A stretch of 64,000 nucleotides of DNA from assembly GCA_002698785.1 (NCBI GenBank), contig PAAG01000047.1, forward strand, positions 558,001 through 622,000, in the 5' to 3' direction. The position numbers and the translations under genes were made by a program. This DNA is from Verrucomicrobiales bacterium. GTDB taxonomy: Bacteria > Verrucomicrobiota > Verrucomicrobiia > Verrucomicrobiales > DEV007. This document shows, piece after piece, positions 34,701 to 43,575 of the stretch. A model generated the notes under the pieces. That model searched no databases and had not been told where the DNA came from. It was given only the letters and a program-made list of their open reading frames with translations. Numbering within the stretch: the first letter of the stretch is position 1; the number at the start of each line of letters is the position of its first letter.

Positions 34701-36428
34701 TCAGTGCGCTTCGGCTAGTTCCCTTGGTTGGCGCAGACTCCTAGTCTGTTTGGCGATTGACTCGTAGTTCTTCATGAAGACGTCGAGTCTGTCTTCCGGT
34801 AACACGTGAAGGCCATACCAGACCCGCTCGAACATACGGGTATTATCATCAAACGAGGACCGAAGAGCCTCCTCAGAGCGAAGTCGCAGCTCCAGCTCTC
34901 GACGATAATCGAGGTTGGACTTGAAACGAGCAATACGGAGAAATCCCGCCTCACCCAAGTTTGCCAGAATCGCGAGAAACAAAGCTCGTACGGCGAGTCG
35001 CTGTTCTCCCTTTTCCAATTGCTCGCGAGCCATTCGCATCCACTCGTCTTCGGGCAATTGTGTCGCCACAATGTCCTCACTCTCAAGATCCACCGCCCCG
35101 GAGTACCCTGAATCCTCGGATTCGAAAACATCGTCCTCTTTGAACTTTTTATACAGGAGAATGCCCAACCAAATCACAACAGCTGCGACAAGGATCCCCA
35201 AGAGAACTGTCATTGTCGTAGAAAACCCGATCGAACCGGGTGCAGGATTTTCTCGATTACCCGACCTCTCATTCCTCTGGCTTCTCTCAATCCAGTCCTT
35301 TATCCCGTTTTGTATCTTCTCAGCAGCAGCTTGAACTGAATCCGCAATTTCAGACATGCGCTGTGCCAGCCAACTCTTTTCAGTCGCTTCCTGTTCCGCT
35401 TGATCGAGACGAGACAGTTTCCACTGATACTTCTTCTGACGCATGGTCTCACCGATCCGATCGCGCAGTTGTTCTGGAGAGGTTGCCTCCTCTGCCTCTT
35501 GAGCAATCAGAGGAGATCCCGAGAAGAGGAGAATTCCAGCCAAAGCAAGGGCCGCTGCTTTCTGCAAACCACCCTTTTCCCGCCGACGCTCTTTTTCCCT
35601 TCGCTCTCGACACGAGGCGAGCCTGCTTAAGAGATCGGCTCCAGTCGTGCGTGACTCCGCATAGAAGCACCTCAGAACAAAAGTAGCTTTCACCACGGGC
35701 GAAATAACCAGATAAACAAGCAGAAGCGTCCCGACAATGAAAGTTGAGTTCCCCATCGCCACCATTGGGCTGGTCGTAAAAACGCTTTCGATACCGGTGA
35801 AGGCTTTCACAAAGGTGGGGACGATGACACAGGTGGCGATCACATTGATCCACGTAAAGAACCCGACTACCGCGAAAATCAAGAGCACTCCGTGGTTCTG
35901 CGCCCAGTCATAATGAGAGAGTCGGATACTCGACCCGAAAAGATCAATCAAAGGCCGTTTCGAATAATCCTGTGTATATGCCAGGACAGAAAAATTCTGC
36001 ACCATCGCGATCGCCCAGCCGAAAGGGACAGCAAGAAATGAAGCAACGACCAGGATGGGAAGATGGAAGGACTGAAGACAAAACAGAGCCGCAGTTCTTC
36101 GAAACCCCTGCATTCCAGATTGCTTCGGGAGCTGCCCAGGACTGATGGTATCCCAAAGTCCCGAACAATATTTTGCCTGACAGAATCTCATCCAAAAATA
36201 AAAGCCGGTCATCCACAGGGCAACAAATGCAGCATCACGATCGGCATGACTACTCCGACTCATGTCGGCAGCAAAATACAACAACGCTACACAAAACGGA
36301 ACAACTCCGGCGTAGTAGATCAGAAACCATTTCAGATCAGCTGTGCGAACGAGATGAAATGCTTCCTCCAAGATCTGGATCGATCCATTCTCGCTGCGGC
36401 GTCGTTTTCTTCGTAGCAATCCGCTCAT
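34701..36428 (-). CDS. Large polytopic membrane protein with DUF4129-like C terminus
   Basis: The 575-residue product has about six N-terminal membrane helices (FLIYYAGVVPFCVALLYF ... STFIVGTLLLVYLVISPVV) and a central charged part with an additional helix. A further helix (TTMTVLLGILVAAVVIWLGILLY) precedes the C-terminal cytoplasmic DUF4129-like segment (WMRMAREQLEKGEQRLAVRALFLAILANLGEAGFLRI). ATG 36428 overlaps the TGA of the upstream gene as ATGA, which implies translational coupling and excludes the in-frame GTG at 36434. The function is unknown. Confidence 0.82.
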   Translation of the reverse strand: MSGLLRRKRRRSENGSIQILEEAFHLVRTADLKWFLIYYAGVVPFCVALLYFAADMSRSSHADRDAAFVALWMTGFYFWMRFCQAKYCSGLWDTISPGQLPKQSGMQGFRRTAALFCLQSFHLPILVVASFLAVPFGWAIAMVQNFSVLAYTQDYSKRPLIDLFGSSIRLSHYDWAQNHGVLLIFAVVGFFTWINVIATCVIVPTFVKAFTGIESVFTTSPMVAMGNSTFIVGTLLLVYLVISPVVKATFVLRCFYAESRTTGADLLSRLASCRERREKERRREKGGLQKAAALALAGILLFSGSPLIAQEAEEATSPEQLRDRIGETMRQKKYQWKLSRLDQAEQEATEKSWLAQRMSEIADSVQAAAEKIQNGIKDWIERSQRNERSGNRENPAPGSIGFSTTMTVLLGILVAAVVIWLGILLYKKFKEDDVFESEDSGYSGAVDLESEDIVATQLPEDEWMRMAREQLEKGEQRLAVRALFLAILANLGEAGFLRIARFKSNLDYRRELELRLRSEEALRSSFDDNTRMFERVWYGLHVLPEDRLDVFMKNYESIAKQTRSLRQPRELAEAH

Positions 36429-36736
36429 TCCCACATCGTCCCATCATGAAATTCAACCGGCATATCCTGGAGAAACTGGGCAAGAAAGTAATAGACTAAC
36501 CAGGCCACTACTACGGCAACTCCGAACTGCACAAAAGGCATGAAGTAGATACGGCGAGGTTTCTTTACCTCCTGAATGTTTTCTCTCTCCTGATTCAGAC
36601 ATACAGCACAAGTCAGTCGTCCTTCGTGTTCAGTAATACACTCCGAACAAAAAAATGACCCGCACGAGGGACATCGTGCAGTGGCAGGACGATCAACGTG
36701 GATCGAACAACTTGTTTTCGAAAGAACGTCAGCCAT
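36425..36736 (-). CDS. Small zinc-binding membrane protein (B-box/zinc-ribbon like)
   Basis: The 103-residue protein has a cysteine/histidine-rich domain: CSIHVDRPATARCPSCGSFFCSECITEHEGRLTCAVC. This is a B-box-like pattern of Cys-x-x-His and paired CxxC. One membrane helix follows (FVQFGVAVVVAWLVYYFLAQFL). Such 'rhomboid-type B-box' proteins are common in bacteria, though their partners are unknown. It overlaps the upstream membrane-protein gene by 8 nt and the downstream DUF4129-like gene by 4 nt, so all three are translationally linked. ATG 36736 is used. GTG 36739 is the alternative. Confidence 0.85.
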   Translation of the reverse strand: MADVLSKTSCSIHVDRPATARCPSCGSFFCSECITEHEGRLTCAVCLNQERENIQEVKKPRRIYFMPFVQFGVAVVVAWLVYYFLAQFLQDMPVEFHDGTMWE

Positions 36737-37811
36737 CACCTTCTTCGGACGGAGCTACTGAGCTGGATTTTCTCTCCTCCACTTGAGCCAGCTGTTTCTT
36801 CCACTTCATGCTCTGAATTGCACCTGCCAAGCCAACTGAGAACACACTCAGGCCAAGAAACAAGAACCAGAAGTAGAACCACACTCCGCCATCAGTGCCT
36901 ATCGCGGAGAAAGCTTCCAGAGGCCCCAGTATTCCCAGTGTGTAGGAAGGATTCATGGTCGCCGCGGTCAGGTAATAGATTGCTCCGGATCCGATCACAA
37001 AGAATAGCAATCCGAGTTGCGTCCACAATGAAACCTTCACAGGTGGTGGGGTGGCGTGCCTAACTGCGCCGACAAGAGACATGATTACCAGGAAACACGC
37101 AGCGAGGAGAAGTAGCATTACAACTCCAGCGAGCACCACGTTTTCGATGTGCAGCGCTGTCAGGGAAATGATTCCGAGGACAATGAATGCCAGAGAGGAT
37201 GGCAATACCAAAGCAGGAACTCTAAAGGCGTCCGCAACATGGGCCTTTGCTTTGGCAGTAGCACTCTGCTTACTCGGCAGGTCACCAGTCTCCCCTTTTT
37301 CTGAAGGCGCTGCCTTTTCGATCGAGATCTGAGCTTCACGAATGAGTCCCTCAATCTGAGCTACGGCCTGGCTCGTCTGATGCAGCCGGTTTAATGGGCG
37401 GAGTCTCTCCCGAGAGAGGCTAGTCTGAATATCGCAAAGGCAGCTGGGGCCGAGTATCAGATGGCGTAACAGCAAAGCAAGACAACCTAGTGCGAGGAGT
37501 CCGAAGAGCGAGACCAGAATCGCCACTCCCACAGTAATTCCTTCACCGGCATTCACTCCGAAGATGAGAGCCACCAACATGGAAGCAAACACCAATCCTC
37601 CACCATAGAGAACTCCTTTACCCACTCTCGATGTACGAACAACGGAGAGACATTGAATCTCATCAAAACGGAAACGTTTGTATTCCTCCGTAAAAGGCAT
37701 CAGGAAGCCACTACCCTTTACATATACCAAATGATCCGAAGCCATCCAGAGACTGGACATGCCCAGCATTCCTTTCGCCAGTCTCGTGTAATTATCGAAA
37801 GCCGATTTCAA
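36729..37811 (-). CDS. Polytopic membrane protein of unknown function
   Basis: The 360-residue protein has an N-terminal cytoplasmic stretch with a PH-like look (SLWMASDHLVYVKGSGFLMPFTEEYKRFRFDEIQCLSVVRTSR), then two helices (VLYGGGLVFASMLVALIFGV, ITVGVAILVSLFGLLAL). A ~70-residue cytoplasmic loop with a Cys/Leu-rich segment comes next, then several more helices. It heads the overlapping operon and is the first gene of the run to plsC. I do not recognise the family. Confidence 0.75.
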   Translation of the reverse strand: MKSAFDNYTRLAKGMLGMSSLWMASDHLVYVKGSGFLMPFTEEYKRFRFDEIQCLSVVRTSRVGKGVLYGGGLVFASMLVALIFGVNAGEGITVGVAILVSLFGLLALGCLALLLRHLILGPSCLCDIQTSLSRERLRPLNRLHQTSQAVAQIEGLIREAQISIEKAAPSEKGETGDLPSKQSATAKAKAHVADAFRVPALVLPSSLAFIVLGIISLTALHIENVVLAGVVMLLLLAACFLVIMSLVGAVRHATPPPVKVSLWTQLGLLFFVIGSGAIYYLTAATMNPSYTLGILGPLEAFSAIGTDGGVWFYFWFLFLGLSVFSVGLAGAIQSMKWKKQLAQVEERKSSSVAPSEEGDG

Positions 37812-37894
37812 AACTGTGAGTAGTGAACACGCGGAACGCCCGTATGGTCAAGCCCTGCGAGCAATTTTCATCCCTGACAGCGATTTACACGCCA

Positions 37895-38689
37895 TCACGA
37901 TAGATCGGAAACCTTTCCAGAAGAGATTGCCTCGTAGCTGGACATGAGGGTGAGCATATCCCTCACAGATCTTCCTAATCCGGTAAAGATCGCCCGGGAC
38001 ACGAGGTGATGACCCACATTCAATTCTGAGAGATGAGGCACTTTCATCAACTTCGGCAGATTACTCAGGGTGATCCCATGACCTGCGTTCACCTGAAGCC
38101 CTTCTCGATGAGCGAGTTTCGCCGCTTCATACAGAAGAACGAACTCGTCCTCTCCCCCATCCATCGCCGCGTTCGCATAGGCGCCGGTGTGCAATTCGAC
38201 CATATCTGCCCCCAACCCACTCGCAGCAAGGATTTGCTGGGGTTCCGGGTCAATGAAGAGGCTCACACGAACACCCGAATCCTGTAATGAGCGAATCGTT
38301 CTTTCGAGAGATGTGTCAGCATTGACAACGTTTAAACCTCCTTCGGTAGTGATTTCCCGTCGATTCTCCGGAACTAGACAGACGAAGTCGGGCTTCGCCT
38401 TAAGGGCAATTTCCAGAATTTCCGGAGAATTTCCCATCTCGAGGTTCAGCTGTGTGTGGATTCCATCCCGCAATTCAAAAACGTCTCGATCCTGAATGTG
38501 GCGGCGATCCAGCCTCAGGTGGACAGTTATCGAATCTGCGCCCGCCGCTTCTGCCTCGTGCGCTGCCGCGAGGAGAGATGGCTCGGCATTGTGAGCATCG
38601 AGCATGGGAGCGTATCGTGCTTGCCTCAGTGTAGCGACATGGTCAATGTTCACACCGAGTTTCAGGGTTCTTTCGGGGAGTTCTTTCAT
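37895..38689 (-). CDS. pdxJ: Pyridoxine 5'-phosphate synthase
   Basis: PdxJ condenses 1-deoxyxylulose 5-phosphate with 3-amino-2-oxopropyl phosphate to make pyridoxine 5'-phosphate. The 264-residue TIM barrel begins LGVNIDHVATLRQAR (Asn and His in the active site). It then has ITVHLRLDRRHIQDRDV, LNLEMGN, CLVPENRREITTEGGL, SLFIDPEP, VELHTGAYA, VNAGHGITLSN and LNVGHHLVSRAIF. These are all characteristic. ATG 38689 is the start. The longer frame from 38731 adds 14 unconserved residues. The overlapping operon upstream does not include it. Confidence 0.96.
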   Translation of the reverse strand: MKELPERTLKLGVNIDHVATLRQARYAPMLDAHNAEPSLLAAAHEAEAAGADSITVHLRLDRRHIQDRDVFELRDGIHTQLNLEMGNSPEILEIALKAKPDFVCLVPENRREITTEGGLNVVNADTSLERTIRSLQDSGVRVSLFIDPEPQQILAASGLGADMVELHTGAYANAAMDGGEDEFVLLYEAAKLAHREGLQVNAGHGITLSNLPKLMKVPHLSELNVGHHLVSRAIFTGLGRSVRDMLTLMSSYEAISSGKVSDLS

Positions 38690-38763
38690 CACGGATATTG
38701 GAATGATCGGGGATATTCCTTCAGAACTCAATCGGCATTACCGAGTTCTCGGCGCGATTCGAC

Positions 38764-38797
38764 AAAAAAGGCGGATCCGCTTGCCGGAACCGCCTTT
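38764..38797 (-). terminator. Terminator of the TolA-like/L,D-transpeptidase gene
   Basis: On the minus strand AAAGGCGGTTCCGG and the facing CCGCCTTTTTT form a hairpin with a bulge, ending in six T residues. It starts 27 nt after the stop of the upstream gene. Confidence 0.8.
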
Positions 38798-38823
38798 GTA
38801 AAATTTGCCGATGGACACCTTGA

Positions 38824-39954
38824 TCAGTGAGTGATCGTCACTTGGGTTCCCACTCCCACTTTCGAGTAGATGAGCGGCTGGACAGCACTGGGAACGCGGA
38901 TGCAACCGTGGCTTGCGGGGTAATCGGGAACATAACCGATGTGCATTCCCACACCGCCGCTCACGCGCATCCAGTAGGGCATTTCAGCACCGACAAACTG
39001 CGATCCACCAGCGGGACGAAAACGACTGTCGCCATCACTGCGAACTGTAGCTCCTGAAGAATTGAGCCAACGACCGTAGAGTGTGGATCGCTTGTGAACA
39101 AGCTTCTCCTTGATCCGGAACGTTCCGGTTGGAGTCGTGTGGCCAGACTTACCTGTGGAAACCTGAGTGTCGATTACGAGTTGCTTTACTCCACCCGAGT
39201 TCTTGTAAACTCGAGCGCGCTGCTCACTCAAATCGATCTCGATTTTTGCGTTAGAAGGAGACAAGCTGGAAAGAAGTCGCTGGTTTACGAAAACATCGTG
39301 GCCTTCGCTCTTGTATTCACCTGGAGTCGAAACAGACAGACGAGAGAAAAACCCTCCTCGTCCGCGCCGCTCAGCAACAGCAGGAACTTCTTCGCGGGAA
39401 TTGGCCGCATCTTCCTCAGCATCTTCTCTCGCTTCGCGGGCCCTGCGCTCTGCACGGGCTTTTTCGCGAGCAGCAATTTTAGCGGCACGCTTCTCTTCCT
39501 CTGCCTTCTTCTTTTCAGCGAGTTTTCGGGCCTTCTCTTCTTCGGCTTCTCTTTTCTCCTGAGCTTTTTTCTCAGCTAGCGCCTTCTCTTCGGCTTCCTT
39601 CGCACGCTTTTCCGCTTCCTCTTTCTTAGCGAGAGCTTCTTCTTCTTTCTTCTTCTCGGCCAGCTTACGAGCTTCTTCGCGCTCCTGCTCTGCCTTTTCT
39701 TTGGCCTTTTTCTCTGCGGCCTCGGCGCGTGCTTTTGCTCGCTCTTCCTTCGCGATCCTCATCTTCTCCGCGAAGCTGGATTCGGATTTTTCCTCGGACT
39801 TCTTTTCCTCTGTTTTCTCCTTTTCGGACTTCCCCGCAGCGGAACCGCCAGTGAAAAGCGCAGCCTCCTGATCAACGGTGCAGGAAGTAAGTGTGATCGC
39901 AGAAATCGCGAGGATAGCAGGAACTGCTCGGGAACAAAACAAACGAATGTTCAT
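38824..39954 (-). CDS. L,D-transpeptidase lipoprotein with TolA-like coiled coil
   Basis: The 376-residue product has a lipobox (AITLTSC). About 140 residues of nearly uninterrupted Ala/Glu/Lys/Arg coiled coil follow (about residues 45-185), resembling TolA domain II. Then comes a YkuD L,D-transpeptidase domain: IEIDLSEQRARVYKN, VSTGKSGHTTPTGTF, VGMHIGYVPDYPASHGCIRVP with the catalytic Cys. L,D-transpeptidases crosslink peptidoglycan or attach proteins to it. The long helical arm could span the periplasm from the outer membrane to the wall. It has its own terminator. Confidence 0.92.
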   Translation of the reverse strand: MNIRLFCSRAVPAILAISAITLTSCTVDQEAALFTGGSAAGKSEKEKTEEKKSEEKSESSFAEKMRIAKEERAKARAEAAEKKAKEKAEQEREEARKLAEKKKEEEALAKKEEAEKRAKEAEEKALAEKKAQEKREAEEEKARKLAEKKKAEEEKRAAKIAAREKARAERRAREAREDAEEDAANSREEVPAVAERRGRGGFFSRLSVSTPGEYKSEGHDVFVNQRLLSSLSPSNAKIEIDLSEQRARVYKNSGGVKQLVIDTQVSTGKSGHTTPTGTFRIKEKLVHKRSTLYGRWLNSSGATVRSDGDSRFRPAGGSQFVGAEMPYWMRVSGGVGMHIGYVPDYPASHGCIRVPSAVQPLIYSKVGVGTQVTITH

Positions 39955-40110
39955 TAAATACTTGGGTGTAGTGGTCCCAAGATGATCCTGCTTTTTATGA
40001 CCCCGTCAATTTCTTAGTGAAAAATTTTACTAAGTTTTGCACCGCAAAAACGTTAGCCACGATCCGTTTTTTTCCTGTAAGCCTTGTGGCTGAACGAGCC
40101 ACCCCGATTC

Positions 40111-42039
40111 TCAGGGAGTTTCCGAAAGTGGTGCAGCGGAAGAAAACTCCTCTGCCCCATCCTCGGGGAGGATATCATCGACGAGACGTTCGATCCCTTC
40201 GCTGGCAAATTCGCTCTGGGGATAGATCTGTCTGGCCGACAAAAACCAAGCAAGGCTTGAGCCATACTGCTTCCGTTTCTCAAGGTTTTCCGCCGTCTTC
40301 AAGGCCTTCACGAATGGAGCCACATCTGTCGACAAGTCCGAACGTTTGGCACTCAAAGCAACATCGTCGGGAAACTCCTGAAATGTCTTCTCCACAATTT
40401 CCCAAGCAGCATGCCCATTCCCCGCTTTGGTCAGTGTTTCGGCCTGTTTCATGACCGTTTCGATTTCCAGAATGTTGTTCACGATCTGATTCAGGGCTTC
40501 CTGTCGCTCTGGATCCTCCACCGTAGCCGCAATGAAACGGGCCTTATTATTATAAATTTCCCGGTAACTCTTTGTCGCGAGCAGGCGATCGAATTCCAGC
40601 TTTGCTTGTTGCTGCTTGTCCGCCGAGTCTGCGATCAAATTGAACTGCTCCTTCAACATCGGGTTTGTCGGCCAAATCTCGGCAGCCGCACGAATGTTTT
40701 CCTCATATCCTTCCTCATCACCACTCAATGCGGCATTTTTGGCAGTGCGGATCCTCATGTTGCTGCTGAGGCGAGCTCCCTCGATCGCTGCCGTCGGCTT
40801 TGAGTAATCGAAATCACTGGCCTGAGTCCTCATCTCCGACACCAACTCCTCCGCCAGAGTGTAATCCTTTACTTCAATCGCATTGACGAGTTGGAACGAA
40901 TTCCGGGCATATCCCAAAACCGCCCTTTTCTTCTCTCGCTCAACGCTTTGCACAGCTGGCAAGTGCTCACCAGTGATGAAAGCCTGCTGCAACTGGCGCA
41001 GAGCACCGTCGATTTCTCCCTGGCCAAGCAGGAAAGAAAAGGCCTCTACCTGCTGGTTTACATCCCGGATGGCTTCGTTGGCAAAGGTATCCAGGGTGGT
41101 AATGGTGGGATTAAACCCAATCGTTTTGCTGAAGGTTTGCTCGATTTCTGACCCTTCTTCGAAATCCAATCGACCTGCACCATCTTGAAAGAATTCCGTA
41201 TACATGCGTGCCGCCATGATGACGTGCTCGAAACGACGCTGGACGAAGAACTGAACTACCAGTGCCTGAAACTCGAGCTTCGCCTCGACTTCCGACAATT
41301 CCATCTTTGCCCTGTTAGCAACTCTCTCCGCTTCTACCTCGGCAATTCGCTGCACGTAGCGCTGCAGGTGACCGGCATTTTCCGGCTTTGTCGTCGGCTC
41401 GTCTCTCTTCCCCGGATCGTCAGACAATTTTCGTTCACGACTGCCTGCAGAAGCTTTCCCCCATGTATCGAAATTCCAGTCCAGTTGCTTCCGCTCCCTA
41501 TCGAGCTGGGTGTTCAACGCCTTCAACTGAGCCTGACTCTTCTGGGCAAGAAACACGCGGTAGACAGCGTTTGCCAGCGACTCGCAGAGACGGGCATCCT
41601 GGGGAAACTGCGAAGCACGCTGCAATTGCGCTACGGCTTTCGGGAACTTATTCGGTTCTCTGCTATGTGGCGAAAGGGTATCAAGAATGCTCCGTATCGC
41701 ATCTCGATATGCCAGATCCATTTCGGAATCGGCAGAATTCGCATTGAGGTATTTCTCAAAACGGGCGCGAAACACCCGATTGTCATTCACATTGAAGTTC
41801 TTCCCATCGAAAGAAAAAACGTCCGTGGTGGGGTCGAAATAAGGAACATCATTCCCTACGAGTTGCTGGCCGCCCTGCTGCTGCCCTCCCTGATTGACGA
41901 TCGTAGTCTGGTTGGTCGCCGGACCGGTTCCTCCACTACCGCCCCCACTTTGCGTCGGAGGTGTATACACTTGACCCTGACTCGCTGTGGAAAGAAAAAT
42001 CCCTGCCAGGAAAGATGAAATCAGGCACTTGGTTTTCAT
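40111..42039 (-). CDS. Large secreted helical-repeat protein, unknown function
   Basis: The 642-residue product has a signal peptide (LISSFLAGIFLSTASQGQ). A Gln/Gly/Ser-rich low-complexity segment follows, then all-helical sequence reminiscent of TPR/solenoid repeats (e.g. LQRASQFPQDARLCESLANAVYRVFLAQ, and GYARNSFQLVNAIEVKDYTLAEELVSEM). No enzymatic motif is visible. It is transcribed in line with the small OB-like protein and the second L,D-transpeptidase, with 14 nt to the former, so it may belong to a cell-wall-related operon. Confidence 0.75.
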   Translation of the reverse strand: MKTKCLISSFLAGIFLSTASQGQVYTPPTQSGGGSGGTGPATNQTTIVNQGGQQQGGQQLVGNDVPYFDPTTDVFSFDGKNFNVNDNRVFRARFEKYLNANSADSEMDLAYRDAIRSILDTLSPHSREPNKFPKAVAQLQRASQFPQDARLCESLANAVYRVFLAQKSQAQLKALNTQLDRERKQLDWNFDTWGKASAGSRERKLSDDPGKRDEPTTKPENAGHLQRYVQRIAEVEAERVANRAKMELSEVEAKLEFQALVVQFFVQRRFEHVIMAARMYTEFFQDGAGRLDFEEGSEIEQTFSKTIGFNPTITTLDTFANEAIRDVNQQVEAFSFLLGQGEIDGALRQLQQAFITGEHLPAVQSVEREKKRAVLGYARNSFQLVNAIEVKDYTLAEELVSEMRTQASDFDYSKPTAAIEGARLSSNMRIRTAKNAALSGDEEGYEENIRAAAEIWPTNPMLKEQFNLIADSADKQQQAKLEFDRLLATKSYREIYNNKARFIAATVEDPERQEALNQIVNNILEIETVMKQAETLTKAGNGHAAWEIVEKTFQEFPDDVALSAKRSDLSTDVAPFVKALKTAENLEKRKQYGSSLAWFLSARQIYPQSEFASEGIERLVDDILPEDGAEEFSSAAPLSETP

Positions 42040-42053
42040 AGGGGGGTATCAGT

Positions 42054-42488
42054 TTAATTATCTATCGCTTCCGCTACAAGCGTTCCGTCACGATCCACTC
42101 GAACAATCATCGCCATCTCGGCACCTCGTTCGATATTGATGCTTCTAAATTCGTCTGGGACAAGAACCGGCACCGGCATCGTCACCATCGAATCGGTGGC
42201 TTCAAAACTGATGAGTCGACCACTCTCAGAAGTCCAGCGCAGCGTCTCCTCGACCCTTCCTTCAACTCGATACACATTTCCGCGCAGGCTGTTGCCGTTA
42301 TCTCGATATGTCGACAGACTCAGCATCGAAGCATTGGAATCCAACTTTCCAGAACTGCCTCCTCCGGATAGCATTCCTCCAGCGATCAGCTTCACGAGCA
42401 ACGCGGCGATGACGAGAAACCCTAATATAGCGGCAATGATTCCTACGATGAGTCCTATATTTACACCGGTGCTGGCTCGTCTGGGCAT
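42054..42488 (-). CDS. Small membrane-anchored protein with OB-like domain
   Basis: The 144-residue protein has a basic start (MPRRAST), one long helix (IGLIVGIIAAILGFLVIAALLVKLIAGGML) and a glycine/serine linker. A ~85-residue beta-rich extracytoplasmic domain follows (GNVYRVEGRVEETLRWTSESGRLISFEATD..., VPVLVPDEF). The strand order hints at an OB fold, which is inference. It is located 14 nt upstream of the large helical protein in the same operon. Confidence 0.7.
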   Translation of the reverse strand: MPRRASTGVNIGLIVGIIAAILGFLVIAALLVKLIAGGMLSGGGSSGKLDSNASMLSLSTYRDNGNSLRGNVYRVEGRVEETLRWTSESGRLISFEATDSMVTMPVPVLVPDEFRSINIERGAEMAMIVRVDRDGTLVAEAIDN

Positions 42489-42587
42489 ATCTTTCTGATT
42501 TACGGGGAGGTAGTGAAAAGTCTACCACATCCACCTACTTTCGGGTGGGAATTTCTCGAACCTTACAGGATTGTAATCTTTCTGTAA

Positions 42588-43520
42588 TCAATTTTCTGCG
42601 AGTAGCCCACCATGCATCACGAGAAATCCGGGTTGGCTCCTCGTTGCGTTGCTCAGCGAATCATCAGTCAGCACGAGTGTCGTGCCCGGTTTCATGACAA
42701 CATCCATGACGTGCTTAAGCCGAGGGTCCATCTGGATGTGGGAAAATGCTTTCAGTTCATGACTTCCCTGAGGGCCCGCCACCTGATGCCAGTGCGGATG
42801 ATATTGTCCATCTTTGTCCTGATTCCAACCATCACAGACGTAGGTGTATGTTCCATGAGGTTTCTTCGCGAAAGCCTTTTCGTGCGCAGGACCTTTTCCG
42901 ATCATGACGCCATTTCGCACGACGAGAAGTTCCTTATCTGCAGAGCTGTAGAGTACGGCTACCGGCCCATCTTCTGAATCATGAGGCCGCCACTCCATCT
43001 CCGACTGGTTGGCGGCGGCGAATTCAATCCGGTGTTGATTTGATACCTCGTGCGGAACGTCACCGTTTGAAACAATGACCGTGGTGCCCACACTTGTAAT
43101 CTCAAATAGCTTCTTGGAAAACTCGAACGGCAAGTGAACACACCCGTGGGAAGAGGGATACCCCGGCAAACCACCTGCGTGGAGTGCAACACCTCCCCAG
43201 GTCAACCGTTCCGTATAAGGCATGGAAGCATTGTTGTATTTCGAGGAATGGTGATCGGCATCCTTTTCAAGAATGTGAAAAACTCCTGTCGGTGTTTCAT
43301 ACCCCTGCCGCCCCGTGCTCACGAGACAACTACCGATGAGCACGCCTCCGCGATAGACTGCCGCTTTCTGGGATTTCAGGTTCACCGAAACGACAACCGG
43401 CCCTGACTCTGAAAGTTTTGGATTCCAAGTAAAAGAGGAAGGATCGTACTGCTTATCCTGTGAAATCCCCAGAACAGTCGCTGCAGCAAAAACTCCAAGG
43501 AAGAGACGCGAAGATTTCAT
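42588..43520 (-). CDS. L,D-transpeptidase with degenerate second YkuD-like half
   Basis: The 310-residue secreted protein has a signal peptide (LFLGVFAAATVLGIS). An active YkuD domain runs to about residue 155: VVVSVNLKSQKAAVYRGGVLIG, STGRQGYETPTGVF, VALHAGGLPGYPSSHGCVHLP (catalytic Cys) and GTTVIVSNGD. The second half repeats this pattern (VAVLYSSADKELLVVRNGVMIG, GTYTYVCDG, GTTLVLTDD) but lacks any SHGC. It therefore appears to be a tandem duplication with an inactive copy. It probably acts in the periplasm on peptidoglycan. Confidence 0.9.
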   Translation of the reverse strand: MKSSRLFLGVFAAATVLGISQDKQYDPSSFTWNPKLSESGPVVVSVNLKSQKAAVYRGGVLIGSCLVSTGRQGYETPTGVFHILEKDADHHSSKYNNASMPYTERLTWGGVALHAGGLPGYPSSHGCVHLPFEFSKKLFEITSVGTTVIVSNGDVPHEVSNQHRIEFAAANQSEMEWRPHDSEDGPVAVLYSSADKELLVVRNGVMIGKGPAHEKAFAKKPHGTYTYVCDGWNQDKDGQYHPHWHQVAGPQGSHELKAFSHIQMDPRLKHVMDVVMKPGTTLVLTDDSLSNATRSQPGFLVMHGGLLAEN

Positions 43521-43575
43521 TCTGCAAATATGATCATCTCAGATCAAAGTGTCGACAGCAAAAGCTCTCGTTTCT

